A stretch of DNA of 64,000 nt, from contig NC_134282.1 in the NCBI RefSeq assembly GCF_949628215.1, positions 11,964,223-12,028,222 on the forward strand, written 5' to 3'. Both the position numbers and the translations under genes were made by a program. Position 1 is the stretch's first letter. Every line of letters begins with the position of its first letter. Below are positions 28,024-40,430 of the stretch, piece after piece. The notes below the pieces were generated by a model, which had not been told where the DNA came from, did not search any database, and saw nothing but the letters and a program-made list of their open reading frames with translations. The stretch is from Phalacrocorax aristotelis (Eukaryota; Chordata; Aves; Suliformes; Phalacrocoracidae).

Positions 28024-29886
28024 GTGGGTGCCCTGGGTGGGGAGCGGGTCTGCCCCACCGCTCTTCTCCCCTCGCCTCGCTGTCGCCGCTTCTCCCCCGC
28101 CCGGGAAAGCGGGCGGGCGGGCAGGCAGTTGGGGCCTCCCTCGGCTCCAGCCGCAGTAGCGGCTTTAGCGAGAACCCATCTCTGGGGAAGGGCCGGTGAG
28201 GGGCGGCGGGGCCGGCAGCGCCGTGCTGGGGGAGGGCGGGGGTCGCCCGTTAACGCCGCCAGGGAGCGACCCGGGAGGCGCCGGCGGTAAGCGCTGCTGG
28301 TTAGGCCTCCCGAGGGCCGGGAACGCAGCCGGGGGATGCGGTGCCGATGAGTACCTGGGGAGCAGGTAGGGGGTTGCTGCCAAAGAGGGTTATTTCCTGG
28401 CACAGGCGAAAGTCGAGGAGGCGAGGCGAGGAGCCTCTGTATGTGGGAGATTCCTTCTACCTAGAGTATCCCAGGCCTGTGGGAAGGGGCTCTGGGGGAG
28501 GACCAGAAGAATAGAGGGACAAAAGATGCATCAAAACAGTGAGTTAGTAGCCTTAGGAAAAACTGTGTACACATCTGTCGTTTTGTAACCTTCAAACAAA
28601 CTGAAGTCTGCCCTCAGAAATGTTTCACAAATAAATGAGATACTAGCATTTAAAGTAAATAAATAACAAATCCTTAAGTAATGTCACAGTATTTCTCCTA
28701 AGGAAAGATAAGTTTAGCAGCACTCTCAGAGTAAATAGACTTAAGGCAGGGGGAAACAATAGTCTCATTCTGGGAAAATAAAATTAAACCACCCATTTGG
28801 GAATGGGAGGACCCTGTATATACTCTATATGGTCCCTGAAGATGTTTACATGTCCTGCCTTATGACTGTGTACATAACTGGTTTTCCAGCCAGGGAAATA
28901 AGCAATGTGAAGTACCCTGGAAGATATTTTTCTAAATCTTTTGTGAAATATGCTGCAAAATGTGCTATATGAGCATTTTTCAGAATAATCTAGTAGTAAT
29001 CATCAATGAGGAATATCGGATAGTAAATGAACTAGATTTAACAAATCAGATTATGGGTTTGTAAGGTTGTGAAATAAAAATGCAAATTTTCTATAATTTT
29101 TGTTTCATTATGACCTATTTTTGACTGGGTTGACTTTGTATGTATAAGAGATGAACACAGATGCTTGTCTCAGGCTGGATATACTGACTTAGAAGTGGTG
29201 AAGTTTCAAAAATTTTTCTGAGAAAGTTTTTAAAAAGTTTCAAAATATGTTGCTTTTTTGTTCTGGTGAAACTAGGAGAAGTTTTTGTTTTGTTTTCCCA
29301 AAGTAAACCAAAATATTGAACTTATTTTCTTCCAGGGATGAGGGAATTATCAGGTTTGTAATTAGAATTAAATGTAATTCCAATTAAAATTGGAGGGAGA
29401 GGTGAGAGGCTGAAGTTCAGCTGCCATTCCAAATGATCTGTGTTCTGTATATTATATGCTGCATCATTTGGTCTCTCTGGTGCCAAGATTTTCTTTTTAA
29501 ATCACCAGTGTCTTTAGCAGTTTCAGAAGAGGTTTTGGTTTTGTTCTCATCAAAAAAGAAATTTAAGATAGAACTGACAAGGCAACTTTACGGAGCTTTG
29601 AGTTCCACCAAGATTGAGAGTGATTACAGTGCCGCATAATAGATGTGAAACACATGCTTTTCTGTAGCTTAAATCTTGTAATGGGCCTGTCCCATTGACC
29701 TCATGGGAATGACAGCAGTGCCGTGTTTGTTCATAGAAGATGTAATTGAGTGTTATGGGGTTTTTACTATTAATTTTTACACTCAGATAATAAAAATAAC
29801 ATATTCCTTATTATCGTCAGTTTTGTGTTTCTCATCGCCTTTTCCTGTCAAACACTGCAGATATCTGTTTTTTGTTTTGTTTTCAG

Positions 29887-29967
29887 CTGCCCAAATATAT
29901 CCTTGAAACAAGCCAAAGTCGGTTAACAAACTGTGCAAAAAGCTTTGTAACTGTCAGTGGAAGTAAG
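29887..29967 (+). other. Candidate in-frame cassette exon in FBXO36 intron 1
   Basis: An open 81-nt segment follows a strong pyrimidine tract and acceptor (ttttgttttcag|CTG) and is followed by AAG|GTAAAA. A stronger donor, GAA|GTAAGG, lies 5 nt earlier (exon end 29962) but would break the frame. The 81 nt encode 27 residues starting LPKYILETSQSRLTNCAKS without a stop. Both ends are phase 0, exactly the phase needed between FBXO36 exons 1 and 2. Known human FBXO36 has nothing here, so this may be chance or a lineage-specific exon. Confidence 0.3.
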
Positions 29968-32367
29968 GTAAAATTATTCAGGAAATGTTTATTGTACGAA
30001 AGCATTACTGGGAAGTTAGTGCCATTGAAAAAGAACTGGTTTGGATTGTTTGAAAAACTTTGTTTCGATTTTTATGATGGTAAGATCATTTGAGTATGAA
30101 CTGGTAAACATATGTATTTCAATATACCACTATATCCTCTGAAGCTGATGTATCTGATACTAGCAAAACTTCCCAATTCAAACATGTTTGAATTCACGAT
30201 TCCTGAAAACAATTAACTTCACATCAGTAATCTTTGCAGTTTTAACTGCTGTACACATAAAACTTCTGGATGGTAGTTAGCCTTTCTGCAGGCTGTGGAG
30301 TCTCCTGAGAAGAGATCTGTGTCAAAAATAGTAATTGCTGTTATATGCATCACTGATGTGCCAAGTTATGTATCATGCAAAATATATTTAGCTGTACTGT
30401 GTTGGCATACAGGAGGCCTAGTTGTTGTTTCATATTCCCAGTGTGCTATTTTACAGTCTCCTAATAAATAATAGTCATTGCCTGAAAGACCTTACAGTCT
30501 AAGCCTCCAACCTTGCACATAGTTACGTTAATGCTGAAATATACTACTTTGAATAGTCCCATTCTTCGAAGTCAGTGGTTTCAAAACAGTCCATTGTTTT
30601 TCTTCGAAAACAAAAAGGGAGTTTGTGGTTGCATGGTGGATTTGTTTGAAGGCTCCCATATTTCTTTCAGTGTTGTCCTACTTTGAATGGTCTGCTTGGG
30701 CTTTACATGAGCAGTAAATTCAACCCCTTCAGAATGAAGTTGTTAATTTACTGAGCATGTCTCACGCAGCTCCAGAGTGTGTGTACCTGTGGTCATGGCC
30801 AAGATTTCCAGGTATCAGCTGACTATCAAGTCAAACTGTCAGAGACCAGAAATCCTGTACAAATACGGAAGGTTGTAAGCATGTGTTAGGAAAAAAATTT
30901 AGTTGGACAAGGAGGCCGTATCTGGGGGGAAAAGCAAGTCCATGGCAGCAGGTTTTGTGTTCAAACAAGCAATGTGAAATGTCTGTGCCTTTTGTTTAGC
31001 CGTTTTGCTTGTTCTAGGGAGCTGACATCTTCCTTCCGTCATGCAACCTGATATGTTAGATATGTTCTCCAGAAGGCATTTCTGAAGTCTGTGGCTGCCT
31101 CGAGTTCAGTACAGTAGGCCCAAACTGTTGTGTATTGTATAACTAAAAATAAGTGAACTGGAACTGCTGTAAATTAAAAGAAAGGATGTCTCTGAGAGCA
31201 GAGTTAAGCATACACTAAGAAGTTTGCTGAATTGAAGTATAGGACAATAGTAAAATAAAAAGGACGAGACAGATAAAAAGAATACCTAGGGTATGATACC
31301 ACAAGGGCACGCATCCTCAGCTGTAAGCATGTGAATTGTTTTATTACTGCAAAAATACATTGGAAAATATTTATTTCTTTTAACATTGTCAGTTGTAATA
31401 ATAGCAAGGTGTACTTCAGCATGCTTGTTTGTGTTTAACTCAAATCTAGAGAAACTAGGACACCTGAGAAAAGGAAAGCAAGGCCTGCTGTGGGCAAACA
31501 AGATATTGGAAGGAGACAAAAGCAGAGGCTACTTTCAACTCTTTTAACCAATCAGATGCAACAGTTGCGGGGGGGGAAGACCAAACAGATAGAAATACAC
31601 CCATTTGTGTGGATGTATTTGTGTCCAAAATGTGACAAGGAGACCCTGACTTTTAATTTTGCAGCAAAAGACAGCTTCCATCTCAAATACAAATGCAATT
31701 GAAATGCATTTCAAAGTTAGAGCTGTTAATTGGGACTTTATAAACAAAGGTATTGACTACTCAGTAGTGAGCATGCTCTTCCATTGGCGAGTTAGAAAGG
31801 GAAGATTACCAACTAGTTTCTGCATAAGCTACTTGAAGGAGGAAGCATAAGGAGAAGGGAAGATCCTTGTAACTCGTTGCAAATAACTCTCTTTAAAGTA
31901 GACTATACAGATACATAAGTGAGTATTCATGGAATACAGTTCAACCAGCTGGATTGTGTAGAAGGAGAGATCTATTGAACCATCAGTGAAAAGAATTTTT
32001 TTTTCAAGAAGCTATTTTAAGGCTGCAATCATAACTTTACAAATGCAGGGAACCTATCCCACATAGTTCCCCTGTATGGGCATCTACCAGTCCCACTGCA
32101 GAAATATGATTAAAAGAGACTTCAGGTCATGAAGTCCTAGTCCCTGCTGTTTCATCTAGCCACATAATAGATCTTCATACCATAAATGGGACTTGATGTG
32201 TTTCAAAGGTAGTGAGGCTTTTTTTGCCTTGCTACTTCACACAGAATAGTTGTTCCAAATCGTCACTTCTTTGATGGTATAGAAATACAGTTATGCAGAC
32301 ATTGTGTGTGGATATCTTTTTAACTCGACTACTGCCCTTGTGTGTAAATAACAATGTTATATATGTC

Positions 32368-32381
32368 TGTGTGTGTGTGTA
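32368..32381 (+). repeat. Short (TG)n run
   Basis: A brief tgtgtgtgtgtg dinucleotide run followed by AT-rich tatata sequence in FBXO36 intron 1. It is a simple repeat of minor length. Confidence 0.6.
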
Positions 32382-32940
32382 TTTATATAAAATGTTATAT
32401 ATATTTAATAAATATGCCCTCTTGATACTGTTTGTTTGGTTTTTTCAGCCTCTGCTTGTGAAACAGACTCCCCACTTCCTGGTCACTTTAGTATGGTTCT
32501 GCTGCATTTCTTCCCATTAGAACTTTTGTTCTTAATAATAAGTCTTACAAGTGCCATGTGCAAAAGCATTGTTACTTCCCTGTGTCTTCTGGAAAATTCT
32601 GTGTGATTTAAATTTTAGGATTGTGTTTAACTTTCTGTACCAAAAACACATTAGTGACTCTTGATCATCCTTTGATCATTATTATTCCAATGTCCTTCTC
32701 CTCTGTCAACTTTCAATTTATATAACATTTTGCTTTATGGCAGAAATTATTTCTAAATGAATGACTTTGCCATTTATACTTTTCAGTTTCTCCCCCCCCC
32801 GTCCCCGACTGCTTTGAGTTGTTATGGAGGAGAAGTTGTGCATGTCAGGAGAAATATACTGAACATACTAAACAGAAAAATATACTAGGAATCAGGAATC
32901 CTGCTAGAATTCATGAGAACAGTGGATAGTTTTTGTTTTC

Positions 32941-33524
32941 ATAGAATCATAGAATTGTTAAGGTTGGAAAACACCCTTAAAATCATTGAGTCTAACCGCT
33001 AACCTATCACTGCCAAGTCCACCACTAAACCATATCCTTAACCACCATGTCTATGCTGCTTTTAAATACCTCCAGGGATGGAGACTCCACCACCTCCCTG
33101 GGCAGCCTGTTCCAATGCCTGACAACCCTTTCGGTGAAGAAGTTTTTCCTAATATCCAACCTTAACTTCCCCTGGTGCAGCTTGAGGCCATTTCCTCTCA
33201 TCCTATCGCTTGTTACTAGGGAGAAGAGACCGTCCTCGCTACACGTAGTTGTAGAGAGCGATAAGGTCTCCCCTCAGCCTCCTCTTCTCCAGACTAAACA
33301 ACCCCAGCTCCCTCAGCTGCTTCTCATAAGACTTGTTTTCCAGACCCTTCACCAACTTTGTTGCCCTTCTCTGGACACGCTCCAGCACCTCAATGTCCTT
33401 GTAGTGAGGGGCCCAAAACTGAACACAGTACTCGAGGTGCGGCCTCACCAAGGCCAAGTACAGGGCCACGATCACCTCCCTGCTCCTGCTGGCCACACTA
33501 TTCACGATACAAGCCAGGATGCCA
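32941..33524 (-). mobile_element. CR1 LINE, 5'-truncated, minus strand
   Basis: On the plus strand it begins with the reverse complement of the CR1 tail (atagaatcatagaatt) and the usual 'aaggttggaaaacaccc' segment. On the minus strand 33505-33239 encodes the C-terminal end of the CR1 ORF2 reverse transcriptase (for example [20 protein letters not shown] and [16 protein letters not shown]). That frame stops early at 33239, and the rest of the C-terminus is broken by stops. The element is about 580 bp, lacks its 5' part and lies antisense to FBXO36. The plus-strand frame 33047-33541 is its shadow. The fairly well preserved reading suggests moderate age. Confidence 0.93.
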
Positions 33525-33950
33525 TGTGTGAGTGCATGTAATATTACATAGAATGGGAATCATCTTTGTCTCAAGACTGACATCAAGGATGGCAACTTTT
33601 TTAACATATGCCTCTCCATCTACCTTTCACTGTACATGTTTTTCAGTCACTCTTGAAATGACAAATTAATATTTGATATGCCAGTTATAATTTGGCAAGG
33701 TTTGTCAGAAACAACAATAGATGTTATCTGTTTGTATGAAGCAAGCAATAAATCATATGGCTTTCAACATTAATCATAAGATGACTTGAGATAGCCACAC
33801 AAATAACCTTTCAAAATAAAATCTCTTATAAATTGTCAAACAGATGATAAGTACAGGTTTTGAAAAGTGCATGAGAGGAATCCATATGGTGGGGTAGTGT
33901 AGAAAAGGTCAGTCACTCATTTTAGTTAAACAAGGAATACAGACCCCTCC

Positions 33951-33967
33951 AAAAAAAAAAAAAAAAA
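33951..33967 (+). repeat. Poly(A) run, A17
   Basis: Seventeen consecutive A bases after a C-rich hexamer. This is a mononucleotide repeat with no clear parent element. Confidence 0.75.
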
Positions 33968-36900
33968 GTCTGGTGCTTAATCTACTTATAGGACAGGCTG
34001 GTAACTAGAAAGATGAGGCTGGTAACAAAAGAAACATAATGGGAAAATGATCCACTCAGTGTGTACTTAATACTAGCATCTGTCACCATTTAATGAATGC
34101 TGCACTAATCGGAGGATTTTATCATGTTAGTAAAATGTTTAGCTACTTACCCATAAAAGGCAGGCATCATCTGTATACAATACTAATGTTGTTCGGTGTA
34201 GTATTCCATATATGATCTCCTCATATAATAGTCAGAATAATTTAATTTTATCAAATATGTGACTGCAGAATTGTATGTTTGGTCAGAGATCAGCGACTAG
34301 TTTCTCTAGCAAATATATATACATTTAGATGAGGAAATAGTATAAGTAACTAGGCAAACAGTTCTGATGACTGTTCTTGTTCTTTTTCATTGTTCCTGTT
34401 GTTCAGTATTCACTTCTACATCTTCAATCAGTTTCTGATTAAATTAATATATTCTGAACACAGCATATTATTTTGGATTCTGATAACTATAATATTTTCT
34501 TAAAAGATCCTGTAATCGTTTTCATTTCAAAAATAAAGTTATTCTCTGGCTTTTTTAGTTGTAAGTAAAAATTCTGAACCTACAGCACTTAAATCTTGCA
34601 TAGTCAATAGAATTTGAATTTTAGGAGATATTAATAAGTGATTGTTTTACTAGTTGTGGGCTGGTTGTTTTTTGGTTGTGAGTACTTTCAGGCTTTATTG
34701 AAACCTGCAAGGATAGTTCCTTCATTTTGAAAAATGGTACTATAAAGTTAACTAAGTGTTGCCTTTGTATCTTGAGGTTGTTTTTAAGTCTTAATGATGA
34801 CACTTAATATATAACCTACTTGATTGACAGAAGATGCCATTTGAAGTGCTTAAGCCATATGGATTGGGGGGAAAAAAATAGCAGATGTTGTTATAGTAAT
34901 TAAGCTGAAAATAATTTCATGTTATACGAAACATTTTTCTGCAAACTAAGTCTGATTTTAAGTAAAGATCTGTGGGAGGTGAACCTTTTTCAAAGTCATA
35001 CTATTTTATTTGCATTTGAAACCAGAAGGATGCCATACCAGTTATTGCCTAGCTGAACCAATTCTATTCAAGTCTCCTGTTTGACATTTCAACCAGAGAA
35101 TTTGAGTTCTTAACAAATGAAAAAAGCACACAAATTTCTCTAAAGGGGCTTTAAAAAATGACATTTTGTTATGAGCTGTTTGCATAGAGGACTTCAATGG
35201 CATGAAGTCTTAAATTAGCAGCTTTTTGTTGTTGTCTTAAATTAGAATAATTTCAAGTATAGTTTAATGATTTCAGGAGAAGGAAGCCATTTTTCTCCAT
35301 TTCAGGAATTGCTCTGTTATGCTGAAAAAGTGTATTTTCAAAATAATTAAACATTTTCGTGGTAATTGAACCACACAGTACTGAGCAATTGTTATCAGGA
35401 GAATCTTTGTTAAGCCTAAAATACATAGGGAAATCTCCTTTGCTTTTTTGTTGTCTCTAATTCAGATACGTAAGTAAACAGTAGAGCTGCTTGGAAAATG
35501 GAGACAGTATCTCTGTGGAAATAATCCTGTATTGGAAAAATATTAATATTGTTGTCAGGTGTTTCTGTCCAAAGCAAAATATGTTGGTTTAACAATGCTA
35601 TGATGTTGTGTTATAGTTTGGATGGCTGATAGTATCTCTCACTTCTTCTATAATGCGCCACCTCTGGATGTATGCAGCTCCTAGATCTTATCCATAAGGT
35701 TTTGGAGAAGATTTGGGAATTCTTTGGTCATGCTGCAATATTGAGGGTGTAATACAGCACAAGAACTCAACAGACATAGGAAAATTTGGACTTTTTAACA
35801 ACCGAGATGCAATTTGTGATGTGTTGCAGTAGCAATGTTGGCATTTCAGGGCTTTCCTTATTGGTGGATCAAGGTTTTTCTGCAGAAGGAATCATATATA
35901 GCAATATAACTGGTGTTTTTTTCCTTCCCAAAACACTCAGTTCTTTCAGCTTTTGGGTTGTTGTTTTTTTTCCCACATACATTACTAAATGCATAACCCT
36001 GTGGAACATTCATTTATGAATTTGTCATTAGAGATATAACTGATATTGAGTCCTTAAGTGGTTATTAATTGTGAAGTTCAGTTGTTTGTGAGCCTATGAT
36101 AATTAAATACTGTCATGTGGGCTTATAAAATCCCTTTTTCAGTAGTGGTTGAACTGTAATTTGAAGATACATTGGAAAATTGTCATATCAATTTCAATTA
36201 AGGTATGTTAAAGATAATAAAGTCCTTTTAGTTAATTCTCTGTTACTATTATTTGCTACTAATCCGTTTTTCTGTATCACTGGTAGCCTAGGATTATTTT
36301 TTTATTTTGTCTAGGCTACTTTTTGTCCACTTGTAACTAATCTTTAGTATACAGGCAGTAGTATCACAATGAATTGCAATGTTTAAGCTCCCATTGTATT
36401 TTGTTTTATGCATGGCTTTAATATTTGTGGCTTTCTTCAAAGGTATCATGCTCCATCTAGTTCTACCTGCTAAGAATGATTTTCAGGTCATTAAAGGGTA
36501 ATAGTTTCTCAAGGTAAGCAATGACCACTATCTTCTGCTTAATTAAGTAAATGTTTCCTACTGTACCTGAGTGTCTGTTATTTACATGTTCATTATTGTC
36601 AGTGCTTGTTCTTCCAGAGAAAAAATTAGTTACATTATTCACTTGCCTTACTTTAGGTAGTACAGCCCTTACCCCTGTTGCTCTCTGTCTCTGCAAACGT
36701 CAGGAGTGATTCTACTTTCCTGTTACCAAAGGTAAGTTTGTGTTCCTATCTATTGTCTTGTTTCCCTTCTTCCTGCTTCAAGTTAGGAAAATAATTACTT
36801 CTACTTTTCTGTTGCCTTTATTAACCAAGAGCAATTTTCCTTACTTCATTTTCTACATACACAGCAGCATTCATCATGAAAACCCATCCAATATGTTTAC

Positions 36901-37049
36901 TTGACTAGGTGTGCCATATATTTAAACTTTGTTCATTTATCAAAAATCAATTAAATGCACTCAGTAATGTGTTTGAAGGAAGGAAGAGTAGAAAGCAAAG
37001 TTAGAAAAGGATCAGGATTTTTATCTCGAGGTGTGCTATACTATGAAAA

Positions 37050-37320
37050 GTCTTACCTGAAGAGGCACCGGTGTAATTTAAAATTTGTTTTTAAACAAGC
37101 TTGCTAAAGCTGGTCTAAACTGCTCTACGGGTGCTTATGGTAAATATTTACTTGATTTGGATTAGTATAAGCTAAATCAATTTGTGTTAAATAAGCCTAA
37201 ATTAAACCAAAGTAAAAGTGCCTGCAGCTTTTGGACGGACTTCATTAAATTAGATTAAAATTGTGCACTGGGTGCAACCAGTGTAAATGTCATTTGTTGG
37301 ATAAAACCTGAATTAGGCAA
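37050..37320. repeat. Possible degenerate DNA transposon or unknown repeat
   Basis: The stretch shows repeated taaatc/taaac/ttaaat motifs (for example 'ctaaatcaatttgtgttaaataagcctaaattaaacc') of the sort seen in old non-autonomous hAT-like elements. I found no terminal inverted repeats or target-site duplication by eye, so family and borders are open. Confidence 0.2.
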
Positions 37321-39759
37321 ATTATCTGGAGAAGCATAGTAACCAGAAGAAAGAAAGCTAGTGCATACTAAAATGATCAGAATAATTTGTCAAAAAGGCA
37401 AAATTATATTGTAGAAGCAGAAGCCTAGGAGAGTGTCTAAAGCTAGAGTTCTAAATAACATAATAGGATGATAGTGAACAATAGAGAGAAAGGAATGACA
37501 ACAGATGGGGACCGCAGACAAGAGAAGCTGTGTAGCTGGGAAGCGTCAAAAGAGCAAGCAGGTACTTGTGTCAAAAAAATGCAATGTTTTTAATATACGT
37601 GCCCATCAAATTATCATGACAGCTGATAATGAAGGGATAGATTTCAGCATTCACTAAGTTGTTTCTACAGCTGAATTGTGCAGTTGTTCCTCCCTACGCA
37701 GTTTACAATGAGGCTGAAACCTACAGGTAACAAGGGTTACGTTTAATGTAAAACAAGTAATTAAAATTGGACTGGACAAAACTAGTGTTTGAAGAAAGAC
37801 AAAAAAAAAGAACGTTTCAGAGAGCATGCTACCTGTAGCACTGAGCTGATAATTGTGACAAGTATGCCTTTTTCTCTATTCACAGCTTTTTCTGAAAACT
37901 GGAGACATGGGTAGGAATCTAGTATGTCAGAATGCCTGCACAATGTGATGGATTTTTTAGTGTTCCTGTCGTTTGATCAGGTGGAATTAAAGCTGTCAAT
38001 GGACAGCAAGGGAACTTTGAAAAACACTTTGGGAGTGTTAGTCTGTTCTTAAAAAGTGTGATGAGATTTTAGGGGCCAGCACGATAGATGTTTCTCAAAA
38101 TTTGGAGTGAGGGATGTCAGTGGTGAAAGTGAGCTGACCACGTAAGAATATAGGAAAACAGTTTTCAGCAGATACTAGACTAGACTGGTTGCAGATATGC
38201 ACAAATCAGAATGATAAGAATTATCCAAGAAGGGAGCAGTAGTATGACTGAACTAAGACTTCATCTGTAATAAAAGGGATTGTCAGATATATGCACATAC
38301 GCTGCTAAAGAAGATGCAGATTCCCTAGAAAAGGACTTTCCATTGTAACACTTCTGTACTTCAGGACTTTTATACACATAGCAGGGAGTCTGCCTGTTCT
38401 GTTGTTTGTGGGGCTTTTTTTTTCCCTCGAATGAATTAAAAAACAATGCAGGGGTGGGGGGTGGGGGGAAGAAGAAGAAATTTAAAGTGTAGACTACACC
38501 TGAAATTTTAACAAGGAGACTGTGAAACTGAAGTAAGGAGGATGAAACTAAAAAAAAATTGTTTCAAATGAAATCTGTCAGTGTCTTACCCATCTAGAAA
38601 GGAAGGTTGTCTTGCACTTATCTAGCACCCTTTGTTCTATTTAATAGTGGAATAATCTCTTTGTGGCGGTCTTATCTAGGTCTGCCTGTTTAATCACATT
38701 AATAAACGGCAAGTATCATGCTCATAATTGAAGACTCTGATCCTCAAGAGTAATTTTTATTCCCTCTGACAGTGTTGCTTTCTCCTCAGCACATACACCG
38801 CTCCCTTCTGCATTGTCTCTCACTCTTCTGCTCTTGTATTGCATCCACTGATGTGTGTCCACAAGGCTGTGTAAAGGTAGAAATTAGCCTCCAAAGCACC
38901 TGTGCTGTAAGCATCTGTGCTAAAGATCTTTAGCCTTTTTTGTGTGTGTTTGCTTTTATTTTCTTGCCTTGTTGTTCCTCTGGGGCTTTTTTCCCCTGCA
39001 AGCTCTGGGAAAACCAGTGAGGAAAGATACTGATATAGGAATAAACCAGGTATGTAACTGAGAGGAAGGGAAGAGACCATGCTGAGGCAGCAGATTTGCT
39101 CAAACATAACTACTGCAACCCCCAAAGGAAAAGACAATTATTTTTCCAAGCTTTTTATTCCCTCTTCCTCCTGTATTTAACTAAAATGTTTTTCAGATAC
39201 TTTAAGGGGAAGCCTCTGGTAGTCATGCACACACACACGCAGGCAGAGCTAATCCCTCAGCTGAAGTGGGTTGATGTTTCTGAGGGGGGGAAAGGAACAG
39301 CTTTGTAGCTGCTACATGTGAAATTTTGGAATTGTGACATTTCTCCTCTTCTCCACGCGCCTGAAATATTTGTTAATAGCAACTTACAGAACAGTTTGCA
39401 CTGACACCAGGAAGTCATCTTTCTTTCCATATGCCATTGTCTTTACAGTTGTACTCTACTGCAGTCACTGTTCTATTTTTGTTTGCTAACTAAATTGTTT
39501 TATCTTCTCCTGCTATTAATAGTAATTTGGGGGTTTTTGTCTCCAAAACCAAAGCAGATGTAGGGGAGGGGAAGTATGTGGGGTTGCATGATGACTGTTG
39601 TGATCCTGAGAAGAATCTGTACAAACTTTCAAGTACACAGTGTTGTCCAAAATTTCAACCTGATGGTCTGAAAGAACTTTTTTTTGTCTTGTAAAACAGC
39701 TTCTTTAGCACAGCATCTTAGGTTTTGCACTTTAGACTCTGGTATATCTGAACCGGATA

Positions 39760-40430
39760 TCACAAAATCACAAAATGGTAGGGTTTGGAAGGGACCTCTG
39801 GAGATCATCTCACCCAACCTCCCTGCTTGAGCAGGGGGCACAGGATGACATCCAGGTGGGTTTTGATTGTTTCCAAAGAAGGAGACTCCACAGCTTCTCT
39901 GGGCAGCCTGTGCCACTGCTCTGGCATCCTCACAGGAAATAAGTTTTCCCTCATATTCTGGTGGAACTTCCTGTGTTCCAACCTGTGCCCATTGCCCCTT
40001 GTTCTGTTGTTGGGCACCACTGAAAGGAGTCTGGCCCCATGCTCTTGACACCCACCCTTTAGATATTTATAAGCATTGATAAGATCCCCCCTTCAGTCTT
40101 CTCCAGGCTGAACAAACCCAGGTCTCTCAGCCTTTTCTCATAAGGGAGATGCTCCAGTCCCTTGATCATCTCTGTAGCTCTCCATTGGACACTCTGCAGT
40201 AGTTCCCTGACTTTCTTGAACTGGGGAGCCAGAACTGGACACATTACTCAACATGGCCTCTCTAGGGCTGAGTAGAGGGGGAGGATAACCTCCCTCGACC
40301 TGCTGGCCACACTCCTTTTAATGCACCCCAGGATAAGTTGGCCCTCTTGGCCACAAGGGCATATTGCTGGCTCATGGTCAACTTGCTGTCTGTATCCCAT
40401 AGAAGGACTGAAAAGTTGGCTATGTCTAAT
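39760..40430 (-). mobile_element. CR1 LINE, 5'-truncated, minus strand (second copy)
   Basis: It begins on the plus strand with a tail variant (tcacaaaatcacaaaatgg) and 'gggtttggaagggacctctgg', then follows CR1 for about 670 bp. The minus strand encodes fragments of the reverse-transcriptase C-terminus: 40244-40059 (with [20 protein letters not shown]) and, in another frame, 40051-39805 (with [20 protein letters not shown]). The split across frames shows at least one frameshift, so this copy is dead. Its tail differs from that of the first copy, which suggests another CR1 subfamily. The left end in the CR1 sense, near 40430, is approximate. Confidence 0.92.

Larger units (their letters stand above)
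26100..28430. promoter_or_regulatory. CpG island: shared promoter region of TRIP12 and FBXO36
   Basis: About 2.3 kb of GC- and CpG-rich sequence inside otherwise AT-rich DNA, densest from 26.9 to 28.3 kb. It carries GC boxes (for example ggggcggag near 27752) and no obvious TATA box, as is usual for housekeeping promoters. FBXO36 starts within it on the plus strand (ATG 27928). TRIP12, whose first coding exon faces the other way, must begin at or near it. The two start sites are probably within about 0.4-0.8 kb of each other. Long open frames on both strands here are a base-composition effect. Confidence 0.9.

Noticed and set aside
27915-28403. 162-codon minus-strand frame over FBXO36 exon 1
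   Set aside because: It is antisense to a firmly identified exon in GC-rich DNA. The composition explains the open frame.
33047-33541. 164-codon plus frame
   Set aside because: It is the antisense shadow of the CR1 reverse-transcriptase segment on the minus strand.
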